This document shows positions 1 through 7,756 of a stretch of 64,000 nucleotides of DNA, one piece after another. The position numbers were made by a program, and so were the translations under genes. The notes below the pieces were generated by a model that did not search any database, was not told where the DNA came from, and was given only the letters and a program-made list of their open reading frames with translations. The stretch lies in assembly GCF_001279725.1 (NCBI RefSeq), contig NZ_LGDE01000436.1:62001-126000 (forward strand). The letters are read 5' to 3'. The stretch's first letter is position 1, and each line of letters begins with the position of its first letter. Origin of the DNA: Streptomyces sp. WM4235. GTDB taxonomy: Bacteria > Actinomycetota > Actinomycetes > Streptomycetales > Streptomycetaceae.

Positions 1-95
1 AGGCCGGAAGCCGTGGTCTGCTCGGCGTCGAGCGGCTGGACCACGATGCGGTCCTCGAGCGGCTTGATGGCAACCTTGGAGCTGGTGGTCGTCAC
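1..95 (-). CDS. groES: Co-chaperonin GroES, 5' part only (runs off the left edge)
   Basis: The first 31 codons encode the N-terminus of the 10-kDa co-chaperonin that caps GroEL and assists cytoplasmic protein folding. The visible segment contains KVAIKPLEDRIVV, the family's first beta strands. A GTG start is used, with a GGGGGAGG ribosome-binding site about 7 nt upstream (around 103-110). The rest of the gene, and presumably groEL, lie outside the window. Two CIRCE operators and a promoter lie upstream, so HrcA-type heat-shock repression is expected. Confidence 0.95.
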   Translation of the reverse strand, partial: MTTTSSKVAIKPLEDRIVVQPLDAEQTTASG

Positions 96-191
96 GATCC
101 GACCTCCCCCTTCGGAGATCCGGGGTTAACTGTCTGAGGTGGCGACCAGGTCGATCCGTCGTCGCGGGTGCCGGACCTGCCTGTCGCTGTG

Positions 192-218
192 TTGGCACTC
201 ACCAGGGGCGAGTGCCAG
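192..218 (-). promoter_or_regulatory. CIRCE operator 1 (groES-proximal)
   Basis: TTGGCACTC, a 9-nt spacer, then GAGTGCCAG: the CIRCE inverted repeat with one mismatch in the last position. It lies just downstream of the predicted groES -10 box, where HrcA bound here would block elongation or initiation. Confidence 0.92.
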
Positions 219-223
219 GTGCG

Positions 224-253
224 ACACTATTCCGGCGATTAGCACTCGGTCAA
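224..253 (-). promoter_or_regulatory. groES promoter (-35 TTGACC, -10 TAGTGT)
   Basis: On the minus strand TTGACC (248-253) is separated by 18 nt from TAGTGT (224-229), a good match to the vegetative (HrdB-type) promoter. The -35 box lies inside the spacer of the upstream CIRCE element and the -10 box lies between the two operators. Confidence 0.75.
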
Positions 254-265
254 GCGGAGTGCCAA
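239..265 (-). promoter_or_regulatory. CIRCE operator 2 (groES-distal)
   Basis: TTAGCACTC, a 9-nt spacer, then GAGTGCCAA: a near-perfect CIRCE palindrome with a single arm mismatch. It overlaps the predicted -35 region of groES, so HrcA occupancy would exclude RNA polymerase. Confidence 0.93.
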
Positions 266-603
266 TTTGCCTCTCGGCGAGGCGCGCTTCCAGCCGCCCG
301 CCCGGAGCCCGCCGGCCCTGCGGGCGGGGCGTCCGGGCCCCTGTGCCGACTCCCTCGGAAGTCGCCCGACTTGCCCCTCGGGCAGGCGTTCGGCGTGATC
401 GTCCTCGACTTCGGCCTCCGGGACCCGCGCGGCCTCGCCCGCGCGGCCCGTCGCGGCCCGGGGCCCGGAGGTCCGGCCCGGTTCCGCGACCGCGACCGCG
501 CCGGCGCCGGCGCCGGCTGTCTCAGGGTCGCCCGACACCCCTGCGCCGGGCCCGGCTACGGGCCCGACATCGGCTCCGGCGACCGATATGTGACGCTTGA
601 GCC
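266..603. other. Intergenic region between groES operators and the response regulator
   Basis: No supportable gene. Reading frames here are short and lack a ribosome-binding site. It presumably carries the promoter of the two-component system, but I see no convincing -35/-10 pair. Confidence 0.5.
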
Positions 604-1284
604 GTGCGCATCCTGGTGGTCGAAGACGAAGAGGGGCTGGCCGAGTCCCTGCGGCTCGGCCTGTCCGCCGACGGTCACTGGGTCGAGGTCGCCCACGACG
701 GACACCGCGGCCTCGACCTCGCGCTCACCGGCGGCCCGTACGACGCCGTGCTCCTCGACCTGATGCTCCCCGGTCTCGGCGGCCACGAGATCTGCACCCG
801 CCTGCGCGCCCACGGCGACCGCACGCCCGTCCTGATGCTGACCGCCAAGGACGGCGAGCACGACGAGGCCGACGGGCTCGACGCGGGCGCCGACGACTAC
901 CTCACCAAGCCGTTCTCGTTCGTCGTGCTGGCCGCGCGGCTGCGCGCGCTCGCCCGCCGCGCCGGCACCCCGCGGGTCGGCGTCCTGCGGGCGGGCGATC
1001 TCGTCCTGGATCCGTCCGGGCGGCGCTGCCGGCGCGGCGAGCGGGACATCGAACTCACCGCGCGCGAACTCGGCGTGCTCGCCTGCCTGATGCAGCAGCC
1101 GGGCCGGGCGGTCGCCAAGCAGGACATCCTCGACGAGGTCTGGGACGTCCCGCACGCCATCGACCCGAACATCGTCGAGGTGTACGTGTCCTCGCTGCGC
1201 CGGAAGATCGACGCGCCGTTCGGGCGCCGCTCCATCCTCACCGTGCACGGGACCGGCTACCGGATGGCACCCGACGGTGGTTAG
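604..1284 (+). CDS. OmpR/PhoB-family response regulator
   Basis: A 226-residue response regulator. The N-terminal receiver domain (about 1-115) has the acidic pocket (E7, D8), the phospho-acceptor D52 in LLDLMLPG, the switch T80 and K102 in the TKPF motif. The C-terminal winged helix (about 128-222) contains ELTARELGVLACLM and ends with the wing sequence TVHGTGYRM, so it should bind direct-repeat DNA as a dimer. GTG start. The 3' end overlaps the histidine kinase start by 8 nt, so the two are translationally coupled. The next gene is an LCP ligase, which suggests an envelope-related regulon (inference). The specific signal is unknown. Confidence 0.95.
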   Translation: MRILVVEDEEGLAESLRLGLSADGHWVEVAHDGHRGLDLALTGGPYDAVLLDLMLPGLGGHEICTRLRAHGDRTPVLMLTAKDGEHDEADGLDAGADDYLTKPFSFVVLAARLRALARRAGTPRVGVLRAGDLVLDPSGRRCRRGERDIELTARELGVLACLMQQPGRAVAKQDILDEVWDVPHAIDPNIVEVYVSSLRRKIDAPFGRRSILTVHGTGYRMAPDGG

Positions 1285-2671
1285 GACCCTCCGGGCCCGG
1301 GCGGCGGCGGCCGCCGCCCTCGCCATGGCCGCGGTGCTCGGCGCCGGCGGGCTGTGGCTGTACACGCTGCTGCGGGCCAACCTGCTCGACAACACCACCG
1401 GGCGCACGGAGCTGGCCGCGCGGAAGGTCGTCGCGCAGCTCGACACCCGGACCCTGCCGCCCGGCGGCCGACTGGCCGCACCCGAGGGCGGGGTGGACCT
1501 GGTCCTCGTCCGGGACGCGGCCGGGCGGACCGTCGCCGGCAGCCGGGATCCGCGCGGCACCCCGGACTTCGACGGGCTGCGCCCGGCGGCCGGGGAGGAC
1601 TCCCGATCGGCCGTGGTGCCCTTGGGGCGCGCCGGTTCGGAGCGGGGCGTGGCGGTGGTGGTCCGCTCCCCCGGGCCGCCCGGGGGCGAGGGCCCGTACA
1701 CCGTGTACGCCATGACCGTCCTGCGCGACGTGGACGACGCGACGCGGGCCATCGGGGTCGGGCTGCTCGCCGGCGCGCCCCCGTTGATCGCCTTCGCGGC
1801 GGCGCTGGCCTGGTGGGTGACGGGGCAGGCGCTGCGCCCGGTCACGGCGATCCGCACCGGGTTGGCGGCCGTCACCGCGAGCGAGCCGGGTCGCCGGGTC
1901 CCGGATCCGGGCGGGGCCGACGAGATCGCGCGGCTCGCCCGGACCGTCAACGACACCCTCGACCGGTTGGAGCGTTCCGACGCCCGGCAGCGGCAGTTCA
2001 CGGCGGACGCCTCGCACGAGCTGCGCAACCCCCTCGCGGCCGTGCGGTCCCGGCTGGAGGTGGCCCTCGACCGGCCCGACCGGGCCTCGGTGGCGGCCGC
2101 GTTGGCCGACACCGAGCGGCTCCAGCGGATCGCGGCGGACCTGTTGCTGCTGGCCCGCCTCGACGGCGGTCCGCCGCCCCGGTCCGAACCGCTGGACCTG
2201 GCACTGCTGGCGGCGGAGGACGTGGCGCGCAGACCGGCGCCCCGGGTGCCGGTACGGCTGGAGGCGGGGGCGGCCGTACCCGGGTACGGGGATCCGGCGC
2301 GGCTGGAGCGGGCGCTGGCCAACCTGGTGGACAACGCGCTGCGCCACGCCCGTGCGGGGGTCGTCGTACGGGCGGCCTCGGACGGGGCGTGGCGGGTGCT
2401 GGAGGTGTCCGACGACGGCCCGGGGATCGCGGAGGCGGACCGGGAGCGGGTGTTCGCGCGGTTCGTCCGGCTGGACGCGGACCGGGGGCGGGCGAGCGGC
2501 GGCACGGGCCTGGGCCTGCCCATCGCCCGCGAGATCGCCCGCGCCCACGGCGGTGACGTCCGGGCGGCGAGCGCCCCGGGCGGTGGCGCCCGCCTCGTGC
2601 TCCGGATCCCGGGTCCCGGAGCCGGCCCGGGGCACGGTTTCGGCCCGGGGCACGGTTTCGGCCCGGCTTGA
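1277..2671 (+). CDS. Sensor histidine kinase
   Basis: A 464-residue membrane kinase, partner of the upstream response regulator. It has a short cytoplasmic N-terminus, transmembrane helix 1 at about 11-32, an extracytoplasmic sensor of about 125 residues, helix 2 at about 158-182, and a HAMP linker. The dimerisation helix carries phospho-accepting H248 in ASHELRNPL. The ATPase domain has the N-box (NLVDNALRHA) and G-boxes (DDGPGIAE, GGTGLGLPIA). Start GTG overlaps the regulator gene. The last residues are a repeat (GPGHGFGPGHGFGPA) encoded by an 18-bp tandem repeat; this tail lies beyond the ATPase fold and is probably dispensable. Confidence 0.95.
   Translation: MVRTLRARAAAAAALAMAAVLGAGGLWLYTLLRANLLDNTTGRTELAARKVVAQLDTRTLPPGGRLAAPEGGVDLVLVRDAAGRTVAGSRDPRGTPDFDGLRPAAGEDSRSAVVPLGRAGSERGVAVVVRSPGPPGGEGPYTVYAMTVLRDVDDATRAIGVGLLAGAPPLIAFAAALAWWVTGQALRPVTAIRTGLAAVTASEPGRRVPDPGGADEIARLARTVNDTLDRLERSDARQRQFTADASHELRNPLAAVRSRLEVALDRPDRASVAAALADTERLQRIAADLLLLARLDGGPPPRSEPLDLALLAAEDVARRPAPRVPVRLEAGAAVPGYGDPARLERALANLVDNALRHARAGVVVRAASDGAWRVLEVSDDGPGIAEADRERVFARFVRLDADRGRASGGTGLGLPIAREIARAHGGDVRAASAPGGGARLVLRIPGPGAGPGHGFGPGHGFGPA
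2623..2666 (+). repeat. 18-bp tandem repeat at the 3' end of the kinase gene
   Basis: Two full copies (2623-2640, 2641-2658) and an 8-bp partial copy (2659-2666) directly before the stop codon. It encodes the Gly/His/Phe-containing repeat tail of the kinase. Confidence 0.9.
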
Positions 2672-2704
2672 GAGGCGGCGTCCCCGGTCCCGGAGCAGGC
2701 CCGG

Positions 2705-2741
2705 CCTGAAGGCGGCTTCAGGATCCTCAGGTTTCCTTCAG
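2705..2741 (+). promoter_or_regulatory. TTCAG-type repeats upstream of the LCP gene, candidate response-regulator site
   Basis: CCTGAAG-gcgg-CTTCAGG forms an inverted repeat (2705-2722). It is followed by two more direct half-sites, CCTCAG (2725-2730) and CCTTCAG (2735-2741), spaced 9-11 bp apart, typical of OmpR-family binding sites. It sits 26 nt before the LCP start codon. The assignment to the adjacent regulator is inference. Confidence 0.45.
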
Positions 2742-2766
2742 CGGGGCTCCCCCAGCATCGACAGGC

Positions 2767-4002
2767 ATGAGCGCGCACCGCAGGAAGACCAGCCGCCGCC
2801 TGCCGAGGCGGCACCGCCTCGGCCGCACCCTGCTGACCGCCGGCTGTGTGCTGACGGTCCTGGCCGGCGGCGCCGCCTGGTACGTCTACCGGGATCTGTC
2901 GTCGAGCATCGGCAGTTCCAAGGCCCTGGAGGGAGCGGAGAAGTCGGCGCACGGTGACACGAACATCCTCCTCATGGGGCTGGACAGCCGGCGCGACCAG
3001 AACGGCGACCCGCTCCCGGACTCGGTCCTCGACAAGCTGCACGCGGGCAGTTCCGACATCGGCGGATACAACACCAACACCCTGATCCTGCTCCACGTGC
3101 CCGGCGACGGGAGCCGGGCCCGGGCGTTCTCGATCCCGCGCGACGACTACGTGGAACTGCGCGGGATGCCGGGCCGGGCGCCGGGCACGGCCGCCGGCAA
3201 GGCCAAGATCAAGGAGGCCTACGGACGGGCGAAGGCGCTGCGCGAGGAACAGCTCGCGGGCGAGGGGGTCAAGGACCGGCGGCGGTTGGAGCGGGAGGGC
3301 CGGGAGGCGGGACGCAAGGCCGAGATCGAGACCGTACGGACGTTCCTGGGCGTGCCGGTCGATCACTTCGCCGAGCTGAACCTGGCCGGTTTCCACCACT
3401 TGGCCAAGGCCCTGGGCGGGGTGCCGGTGTGTCTGAACAAGGCGGTGAAGGACAGGTACTCCGGGGCGGACTTCCCCGCAGGCCCGCAGACGCTGAACGG
3501 GCAGCAGTCCCTGGCCTTCGTGCGGCAGCGGCACGGGCTGCCGGGCGGTGACCTGGACCGGACGAAGCGGCAGCAGGCGTTTCTGGCGGGCGCGACGAAG
3601 AAGCTGAACGAGGCGGGCACCTTCACGGACCCGGTGAAGTTGATCAGGCTGGTCGACGCGGCGAAGGAGGACGTGGTGACCGACGCCGGCTGGGATCTGC
3701 TGTCGTTCGTGAAGCAGGCCAAGAACCTGTCCGGCGGGAAAGTGCAATTCTCGACACTCCCCGTCGAGGGCTTCGCAAGGAACCATGACGGGGACATCAA
3801 CGTCGTAGATGATATGAAGATAAAGCGCCTCATTGCCGAGCAGATCGGACCCAAGGCAGCCGCGAGTCCGAGCGCACCGGGCGTCGCTCCCTCCGGACCG
3901 GGCGCGTCGGCCCCACCGTCTTCACCTCCGCCCGCACCGCCGTCTCCCGGGCCCTCACAGCCGGAGAAGATCGACGGTGGCGGCGTCCCGTGCGTGGACT
4001 GA
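2767..4002 (+). CDS. LCP (LytR-CpsA-Psr) family wall-polymer ligase
   Basis: A 411-residue LCP protein, a family that attaches lipid-linked glycopolymers such as teichoic acids or teichulosonic acid to peptidoglycan. A basic cytoplasmic tail is followed by one transmembrane helix (about 21-42) and an extracellular catalytic domain. Recognisable family segments are NILLMGLDSRR, the IPRDDYVEL arginine/aspartate motif, and LAFVRQRHGLPGGDLDRTKRQQ. The C-terminus is a low-complexity Ala/Pro/Ser linker. ATG start with no clear Shine-Dalgarno sequence; CAGCAT lies 8 nt upstream of the ATG and could be a -10 box for a near-leaderless transcript. The SEDS gene overlaps its 3' end by 13 nt. Confidence 0.93.
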   Translation: MSAHRRKTSRRLPRRHRLGRTLLTAGCVLTVLAGGAAWYVYRDLSSSIGSSKALEGAEKSAHGDTNILLMGLDSRRDQNGDPLPDSVLDKLHAGSSDIGGYNTNTLILLHVPGDGSRARAFSIPRDDYVELRGMPGRAPGTAAGKAKIKEAYGRAKALREEQLAGEGVKDRRRLEREGREAGRKAEIETVRTFLGVPVDHFAELNLAGFHHLAKALGGVPVCLNKAVKDRYSGADFPAGPQTLNGQQSLAFVRQRHGLPGGDLDRTKRQQAFLAGATKKLNEAGTFTDPVKLIRLVDAAKEDVVTDAGWDLLSFVKQAKNLSGGKVQFSTLPVEGFARNHDGDINVVDDMKIKRLIAEQIGPKAAASPSAPGVAPSGPGASAPPSSPPPAPPSPGPSQPEKIDGGGVPCVD

Positions 4003-5426
4003 GGCCCCTGACGGAGGCGGGCGCGCGCCGCCGCACCGAGGCGTTCCTCCTCGTCCTCGTCGTCGGCATCGCCGTGCTCGGCCACTGCTCGGCGAGCCTG
4101 GCGATGAACGACGAGCTGCCGCGCAACCTCACCGGCTTCGTCATCAGCCTGTCGCTGCTGTCGCTGGTGGGGCACCTGGGCATCCGCCGGTTCGCGGCGT
4201 ACGCGGATCCGTTGATCTTCCCGCTCGCCATGCTGCTGACCGGGCTGGGGCTGGTCCTGCTCCACCGGCTCGACCAGGGGTACATCGAGCGGTACAACTC
4301 GGACGCGAACGCCCCCGGCCAACTGCTGTGGACGGTGGTCGGGGTCGCCGCCTGCATCCTCGTGGTGGCGCTGCTGCGCGACCACCGGCTGCTGCAACGG
4401 TTCATCTACATCACGATGGCCGTGGCGCTGGTGCTGTTGATCGCCCCGGTGTTCTCGCCGGCCGACACGTACGGCGCGAAGCGCTGGATCGTCGTCGGCG
4501 GCTTCTCGCTCCAGCCCGGCGAGTTCGTCAAGATCATGATCGCGATCTTCTTCGCGGGCTACCTCGTGATCCACCGGGACTCGCTGGCGCTGACGGGCCG
4601 GCGGTTCCTGGGCGTCCGGTTGCCCCCCATGCGACAGCTCGGACCGATCATCACCGTGTGGATCCTGTCCATGCTGGTGCTCGTCTTCGAACGCGACCTG
4701 GGTACGTCGCTGATCTTCTTCGGCGTGTTCGTGGTCATGCTGTACGTCGCCACCGAGCGCACCAGCTGGATCGTCTGCGGGGTGCTGATGGCCTCGGTCG
4801 GCGCCTTCGTGGTGGGCTCGACCGAACCGCACGTGAAGGGGCGGGTGGCCGCCTGGCTGAATCCGCTCTCCTACTACTGGAAGGACCGGCCGCCGGGGGT
4901 CGTCTCGGACCAGTCCGCGCAGGCGCTGTTCAGCTTCGGCACGGGCGGCGTCACCGGCACCGGTCTCGGCATGGGCCACCCCGAACTGATCGCGTTCGCG
5001 GGGCGCAGCGACTTCATCCTGACCACGGTGGGCGAGGAACTCGGCCTGGCCGGGGTGATGGCGGTACTGCTCCTGTACGCGCTCCTCGTCCAGCGGGGCC
5101 TGCGGATGGCGCTGGCCGCGCGCGACCCGTTCGGCAAGCTGCTGGCGGTGGGCCTGTCGGCGGCGCTGGCGCTCCAGGTCTTCGTGGTGGCGGGCGGCGT
5201 GACGGGCCTGATCCCGCTGACGGGCAAGGCGCTGCCGTTCCTGGCGAAGGGCGGCTCGTCGCTCCTGGCCAACTGGATCATGATCGCCCTGCTGCTGCGG
5301 ATCAGCGACAGCGCGGAACGCCAACGCGAGGCGGACGCCCGCGGCCCGGTGGAGACGACGATCACCCCGGTGGTGGTGGCGGACCCGGCGGACCGGGCCA
5401 CGACGGGGGCCGGCGCCCCCGGGTAG
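3990..5426 (+). CDS. FtsW/RodA/SpoVE (SEDS) family peptidoglycan polymerase
   Basis: A 478-residue polytopic protein of the SEDS family, which polymerises lipid II into glycan strands together with a class B penicillin-binding protein. About ten transmembrane helices are visible. Conserved segments are GAKRWIVVGGFSLQPGEFVK, FERDLGTSLIFFGVFVVMLY and the C-terminal TTVGEELGLAG, followed by a GLIPLTGKALPFLAKGGSS stretch. GTG start inside the 3' end of the LCP gene (13-nt overlap), so co-expressed with it. No penicillin-binding protein is adjacent, unlike the canonical division and elongation loci, so this is probably an additional SEDS paralogue. Which septal or lateral wall process it serves cannot be told from the sequence. 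Confidence 0.93.
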   Translation: MRGLRPLTEAGARRRTEAFLLVLVVGIAVLGHCSASLAMNDELPRNLTGFVISLSLLSLVGHLGIRRFAAYADPLIFPLAMLLTGLGLVLLHRLDQGYIERYNSDANAPGQLLWTVVGVAACILVVALLRDHRLLQRFIYITMAVALVLLIAPVFSPADTYGAKRWIVVGGFSLQPGEFVKIMIAIFFAGYLVIHRDSLALTGRRFLGVRLPPMRQLGPIITVWILSMLVLVFERDLGTSLIFFGVFVVMLYVATERTSWIVCGVLMASVGAFVVGSTEPHVKGRVAAWLNPLSYYWKDRPPGVVSDQSAQALFSFGTGGVTGTGLGMGHPELIAFAGRSDFILTTVGEELGLAGVMAVLLLYALLVQRGLRMALAARDPFGKLLAVGLSAALALQVFVVAGGVTGLIPLTGKALPFLAKGGSSLLANWIMIALLLRISDSAERQREADARGPVETTITPVVVADPADRATTGAGAPG

Positions 5427-5566
5427 CCCACCCGCGGGTGGGTCGGCCCCGAGCCGGCTGAGTGCGGTCCGTTCCCGCGTGGCCCGCCCGCGGGTGGGTC
5501 GGCCTTTGGGTGGTCGGCCGCCGTGGCCCGCCCGCGGGTGTCCGGCTCCGTGCGGTCCGTTCCCGT
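5426..5566. repeat. Duplicated GC-rich repeat after the SEDS gene
   Basis: Three copies of a GCCCRCCCGCGGGTGG-type sequence (5426-5448, 5482-5504, 5526-5546), each a near-palindrome able to form a hairpin. Two copies of GTGCGGTCCGTTCCCG (5462-5477, 5550-5565) alternate with them. The first copy begins within the SEDS stop codon. The hairpins could serve as a bidirectional terminator between the convergent SEDS and deacetylase genes. Confidence 0.85.
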
Positions 5567-5575
5567 GGGGACCGC

Positions 5576-6535
5576 CTACAGGTAGTCCTCCAGGCGGCCT
5601 ATCGCGTAGCCCTGCTCCTGGATGCGCTTGAGCATCCGGGTCGTCATCTCGATCTCGGTGGAGCCCTTGAGCTCCGAGGGGCCGCGGAAGTGGGCCAGGA
5701 TGATGTCGCCCGGTTTGAGGGCGGAGCCCTCGGCGTACTGGAAGTCGTTGATCTGCATCGACGCCCGCCAGAGGACGACCGTCGATATGCCGCACTCGGA
5801 GGCGGCCTTGAGGGTGTCGTCGTTGTAGTTTCCGAACGGCGGCCGGAAGAGCGTCGGCTTGGCGCCGAACCGCTTCGCCAGGCGTTCCTGCTGCCCGCAT
5901 ATCTCCTTCTTCTGCCCCGCGTAGGACAGGGTCCGGAGGTTGGGGTGGGTCAGGGTGTGGTTGTTGATCGTGCTGCCGCTGCCGTTGTCGCGCAGGGCCT
6001 GAAAGTGCCCGTAGTCGGACGAGGCCACGTTGTCCGTCAGGAACATGCCGATCGGCAGCTTCAGGTCGGCCGCCATCTTCAGGAACTCGGGGTTCTTCTC
6101 CGCTCCGTCGTCGAAGGTCAGGAAGACGACCTTCTCGGAGGGGGCCACGGGTATCCGGTCCACCAGCGCCGGCCTGCCCGGGGCGGGCTTGGGGAGTCGG
6201 GGCTTCTGCGCCGGCTTGGGCGCGTACGCGACCGGGGCCTTCAGACCCCACTTCCGGTAGGGCTGCTCCGGTGTCGCGGGCGCTCCGGCGGGGGCACTGG
6301 ACACGGGGGCCGAGGCGGACGGGGAGGCGGCACCCGTCTCCGGCTTGGTCTTGCGGCCCAGTCGTTCGATGGGCTCCACGCTGTTGCCGCATCCCGCCAG
6401 CGACGCCACGAGGGCGCCGACCGCGAGCGCCCCGGCCAGACCTCGGCGGGCGGCGGGGCCGAGGGAACGACCGCCGAAGTGACGCGCGCCCCCTGAAGGA
6501 GCAGTACGGGAAGGGTGTTTGAAAGTCATACGCAC
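5576..6535 (-). CDS. Lipoprotein polysaccharide deacetylase (NodB family, CE4) 1
   Basis: A 319-residue secreted lipoprotein. It has an N-terminal basic region and hydrophobic signal ending in lipobox SLAGC (about residue 49), a proline/alanine-rich linker, then a NodB domain from about 140. Motifs seen are TFDDG (catalytic base and metal Asp), HTLTH (metal His pair), RPPFGNY and IILAHF. The family removes N- or O-acetyl groups from peptidoglycan or other glycans; the true substrate is unknown. The GTG at 6535 has no Shine-Dalgarno sequence but TAGATT lies 6 nt upstream, so the mRNA may be leaderless; an in-frame ATG at 6529 is the alternative. A paralogue is immediately upstream. Confidence 0.9.
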   Translation of the reverse strand: MRMTFKHPSRTAPSGGARHFGGRSLGPAARRGLAGALAVGALVASLAGCGNSVEPIERLGRKTKPETGAASPSASAPVSSAPAGAPATPEQPYRKWGLKAPVAYAPKPAQKPRLPKPAPGRPALVDRIPVAPSEKVVFLTFDDGAEKNPEFLKMAADLKLPIGMFLTDNVASSDYGHFQALRDNGSGSTINNHTLTHPNLRTLSYAGQKKEICGQQERLAKRFGAKPTLFRPPFGNYNDDTLKAASECGISTVVLWRASMQINDFQYAEGSALKPGDIILAHFRGPSELKGSTEIEMTTRMLKRIQEQGYAIGRLEDYL

Positions 6536-6676
6536 GTGCGGAATCTATACCCGGATGGGGATATTCCGCTGATATGACCAGTCGGGGCGGCCGAAACGCA
6601 CGGTGCCGGTGGTACGACGGAGGCGTGCGGAGCCGGTTTCCCCGCGGGGAGGGATTCCGCACGCGTACCGCTCGTC

Positions 6677-6732
6677 GGTCGACGCGGATCGGTCGACGCC
6701 GATCGGTCGACGGGGATCAGGCGACGGGGATC
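6677..6732. repeat. 14-bp tandem repeat ending in the stop codon of deacetylase 2
   Basis: Units GGTCGACGCGGATC, GGTCGACGCCGATC and GGTCGACGGGGATC (6677-6718), then a degenerate fourth copy (6719-6732) that runs into the stop codon (6731-6733) of the upstream deacetylase gene. Confidence 0.9.
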
Positions 6733-7666
6733 AGACGTAGTCCTCCAGGCGGCCGATGGCGAAGCCCTTGTCCGTGACCGTCTTCAGGGTGTGGCGCACC
6801 ATGTCGGTCATGGTGGCCTTCCAATCCTCCTTGCCGCGGAAGTGCGTGAGGATGATGTCGCCCGCGTGCAGGTCCCGGTCCCATTCGCGCCAGTCCATGC
6901 GGTTGGGGAAGGCCTCGGCGTTCCACAGCGGGACCGCCTTGATGCCACAGGACTTGGCCGCGCGCAGCGTGTCCTGGTTGTAGTTGCCGTACGGCGGCCG
7001 GAAGAGGCTCGGCCGCTTGCCGAACTGCTTCTGGATCGTGTCCTGCTGGCCGCAGATCTCCTCGCGCTGCTGCTCGTAGGAGAGCGCGGGCATGTAGCGG
7101 TGGTTGAGCGTGTGGTTGTTCAGGGTGACGCCGGCGGCCTGCATCTCCTTGAAATACGGGTAGTTGTCCTTCACGACGTAGTCGCTGAGGAACGCCGTGT
7201 ACGGGATCTTGAGTTCCTTCATCATCTTCAGGAACTCGGGGTCCTTCTCGGCCCCGTCGTCGACCGTCAGGAAGACGACCTTCTCCTCGGTGGGGACCGT
7301 GGTGAAGACCGGCGGGTACTCCGACTGGTCCTCGACCTCGAAGCCGTCCCGTGTGGTGATCTCCGGCTTCACCTTGGGCGGCGCCGGCGCGACCAGCGGG
7401 ACCTTCGCCAGGCCCCAGCGCTTCGCCGCGGCGACCCGGGCCTGCTGGGCGGCCTTGGCCCGCTCGGCGGGGTTCACGAGTGCGCCCGCGGCGCCCTCGG
7501 CGCCGGTCCTGGGCTTGGTGGCGGGGCCCGATTCCGTGGAGCTGCACGCCGTGCCGAGGGCGGCGACCAGCAGCGCGGCGAGGGCCACGCCGTACCGGCC
7601 GCGCGGACGCGCCGCTGACCGGTGACCTTGTTGCGTCTTATTTCCCTTTTGTCGTACAGGCTGCAT
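6731..7666 (-). CDS. Lipoprotein polysaccharide deacetylase (NodB family, CE4) 2
   Basis: A 311-residue lipoprotein paralogous to the gene downstream. The signal peptide ends in lipobox ALGTAC (about residue 41). The NodB domain has TVDDG instead of the usual TFDDG, HTLNH, RPPYGNY and IILTHF, so both aspartates and the metal histidines are retained. The two proteins share the order of motifs and the C-terminal IGRLEDY(L/V), which points to tandem duplication. ATG start at 7666. Predicted to act on glycan outside the membrane; the substrate is not identifiable. Confidence 0.92.
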   Translation of the reverse strand: MQPVRQKGNKTQQGHRSAARPRGRYGVALAALLVAALGTACSSTESGPATKPRTGAEGAAGALVNPAERAKAAQQARVAAAKRWGLAKVPLVAPAPPKVKPEITTRDGFEVEDQSEYPPVFTTVPTEEKVVFLTVDDGAEKDPEFLKMMKELKIPYTAFLSDYVVKDNYPYFKEMQAAGVTLNNHTLNHRYMPALSYEQQREEICGQQDTIQKQFGKRPSLFRPPYGNYNQDTLRAAKSCGIKAVPLWNAEAFPNRMDWREWDRDLHAGDIILTHFRGKEDWKATMTDMVRHTLKTVTDKGFAIGRLEDYV

Positions 7667-7756
7667 AACGCCGGATCCTTACAGCACCACCCGGCGCGTC
7701 CCCGGCGACACCTCGACCGGATCCGGACCTTCCATCGACTGGCCCACAATGAACCG

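Noticed and set aside
556..3786. A 1076-codon minus-strand frame across the two-component and LCP genes
   Set aside because: Low-complexity Arg/Gly/Pro/Ala translation and complete overlap with three well-supported plus-strand genes.
5426..5566. CRISPR-like repeat-spacer array
   Set aside because: Only three copies, with irregular spacing and repeats in the gaps, and no cas genes in the window.
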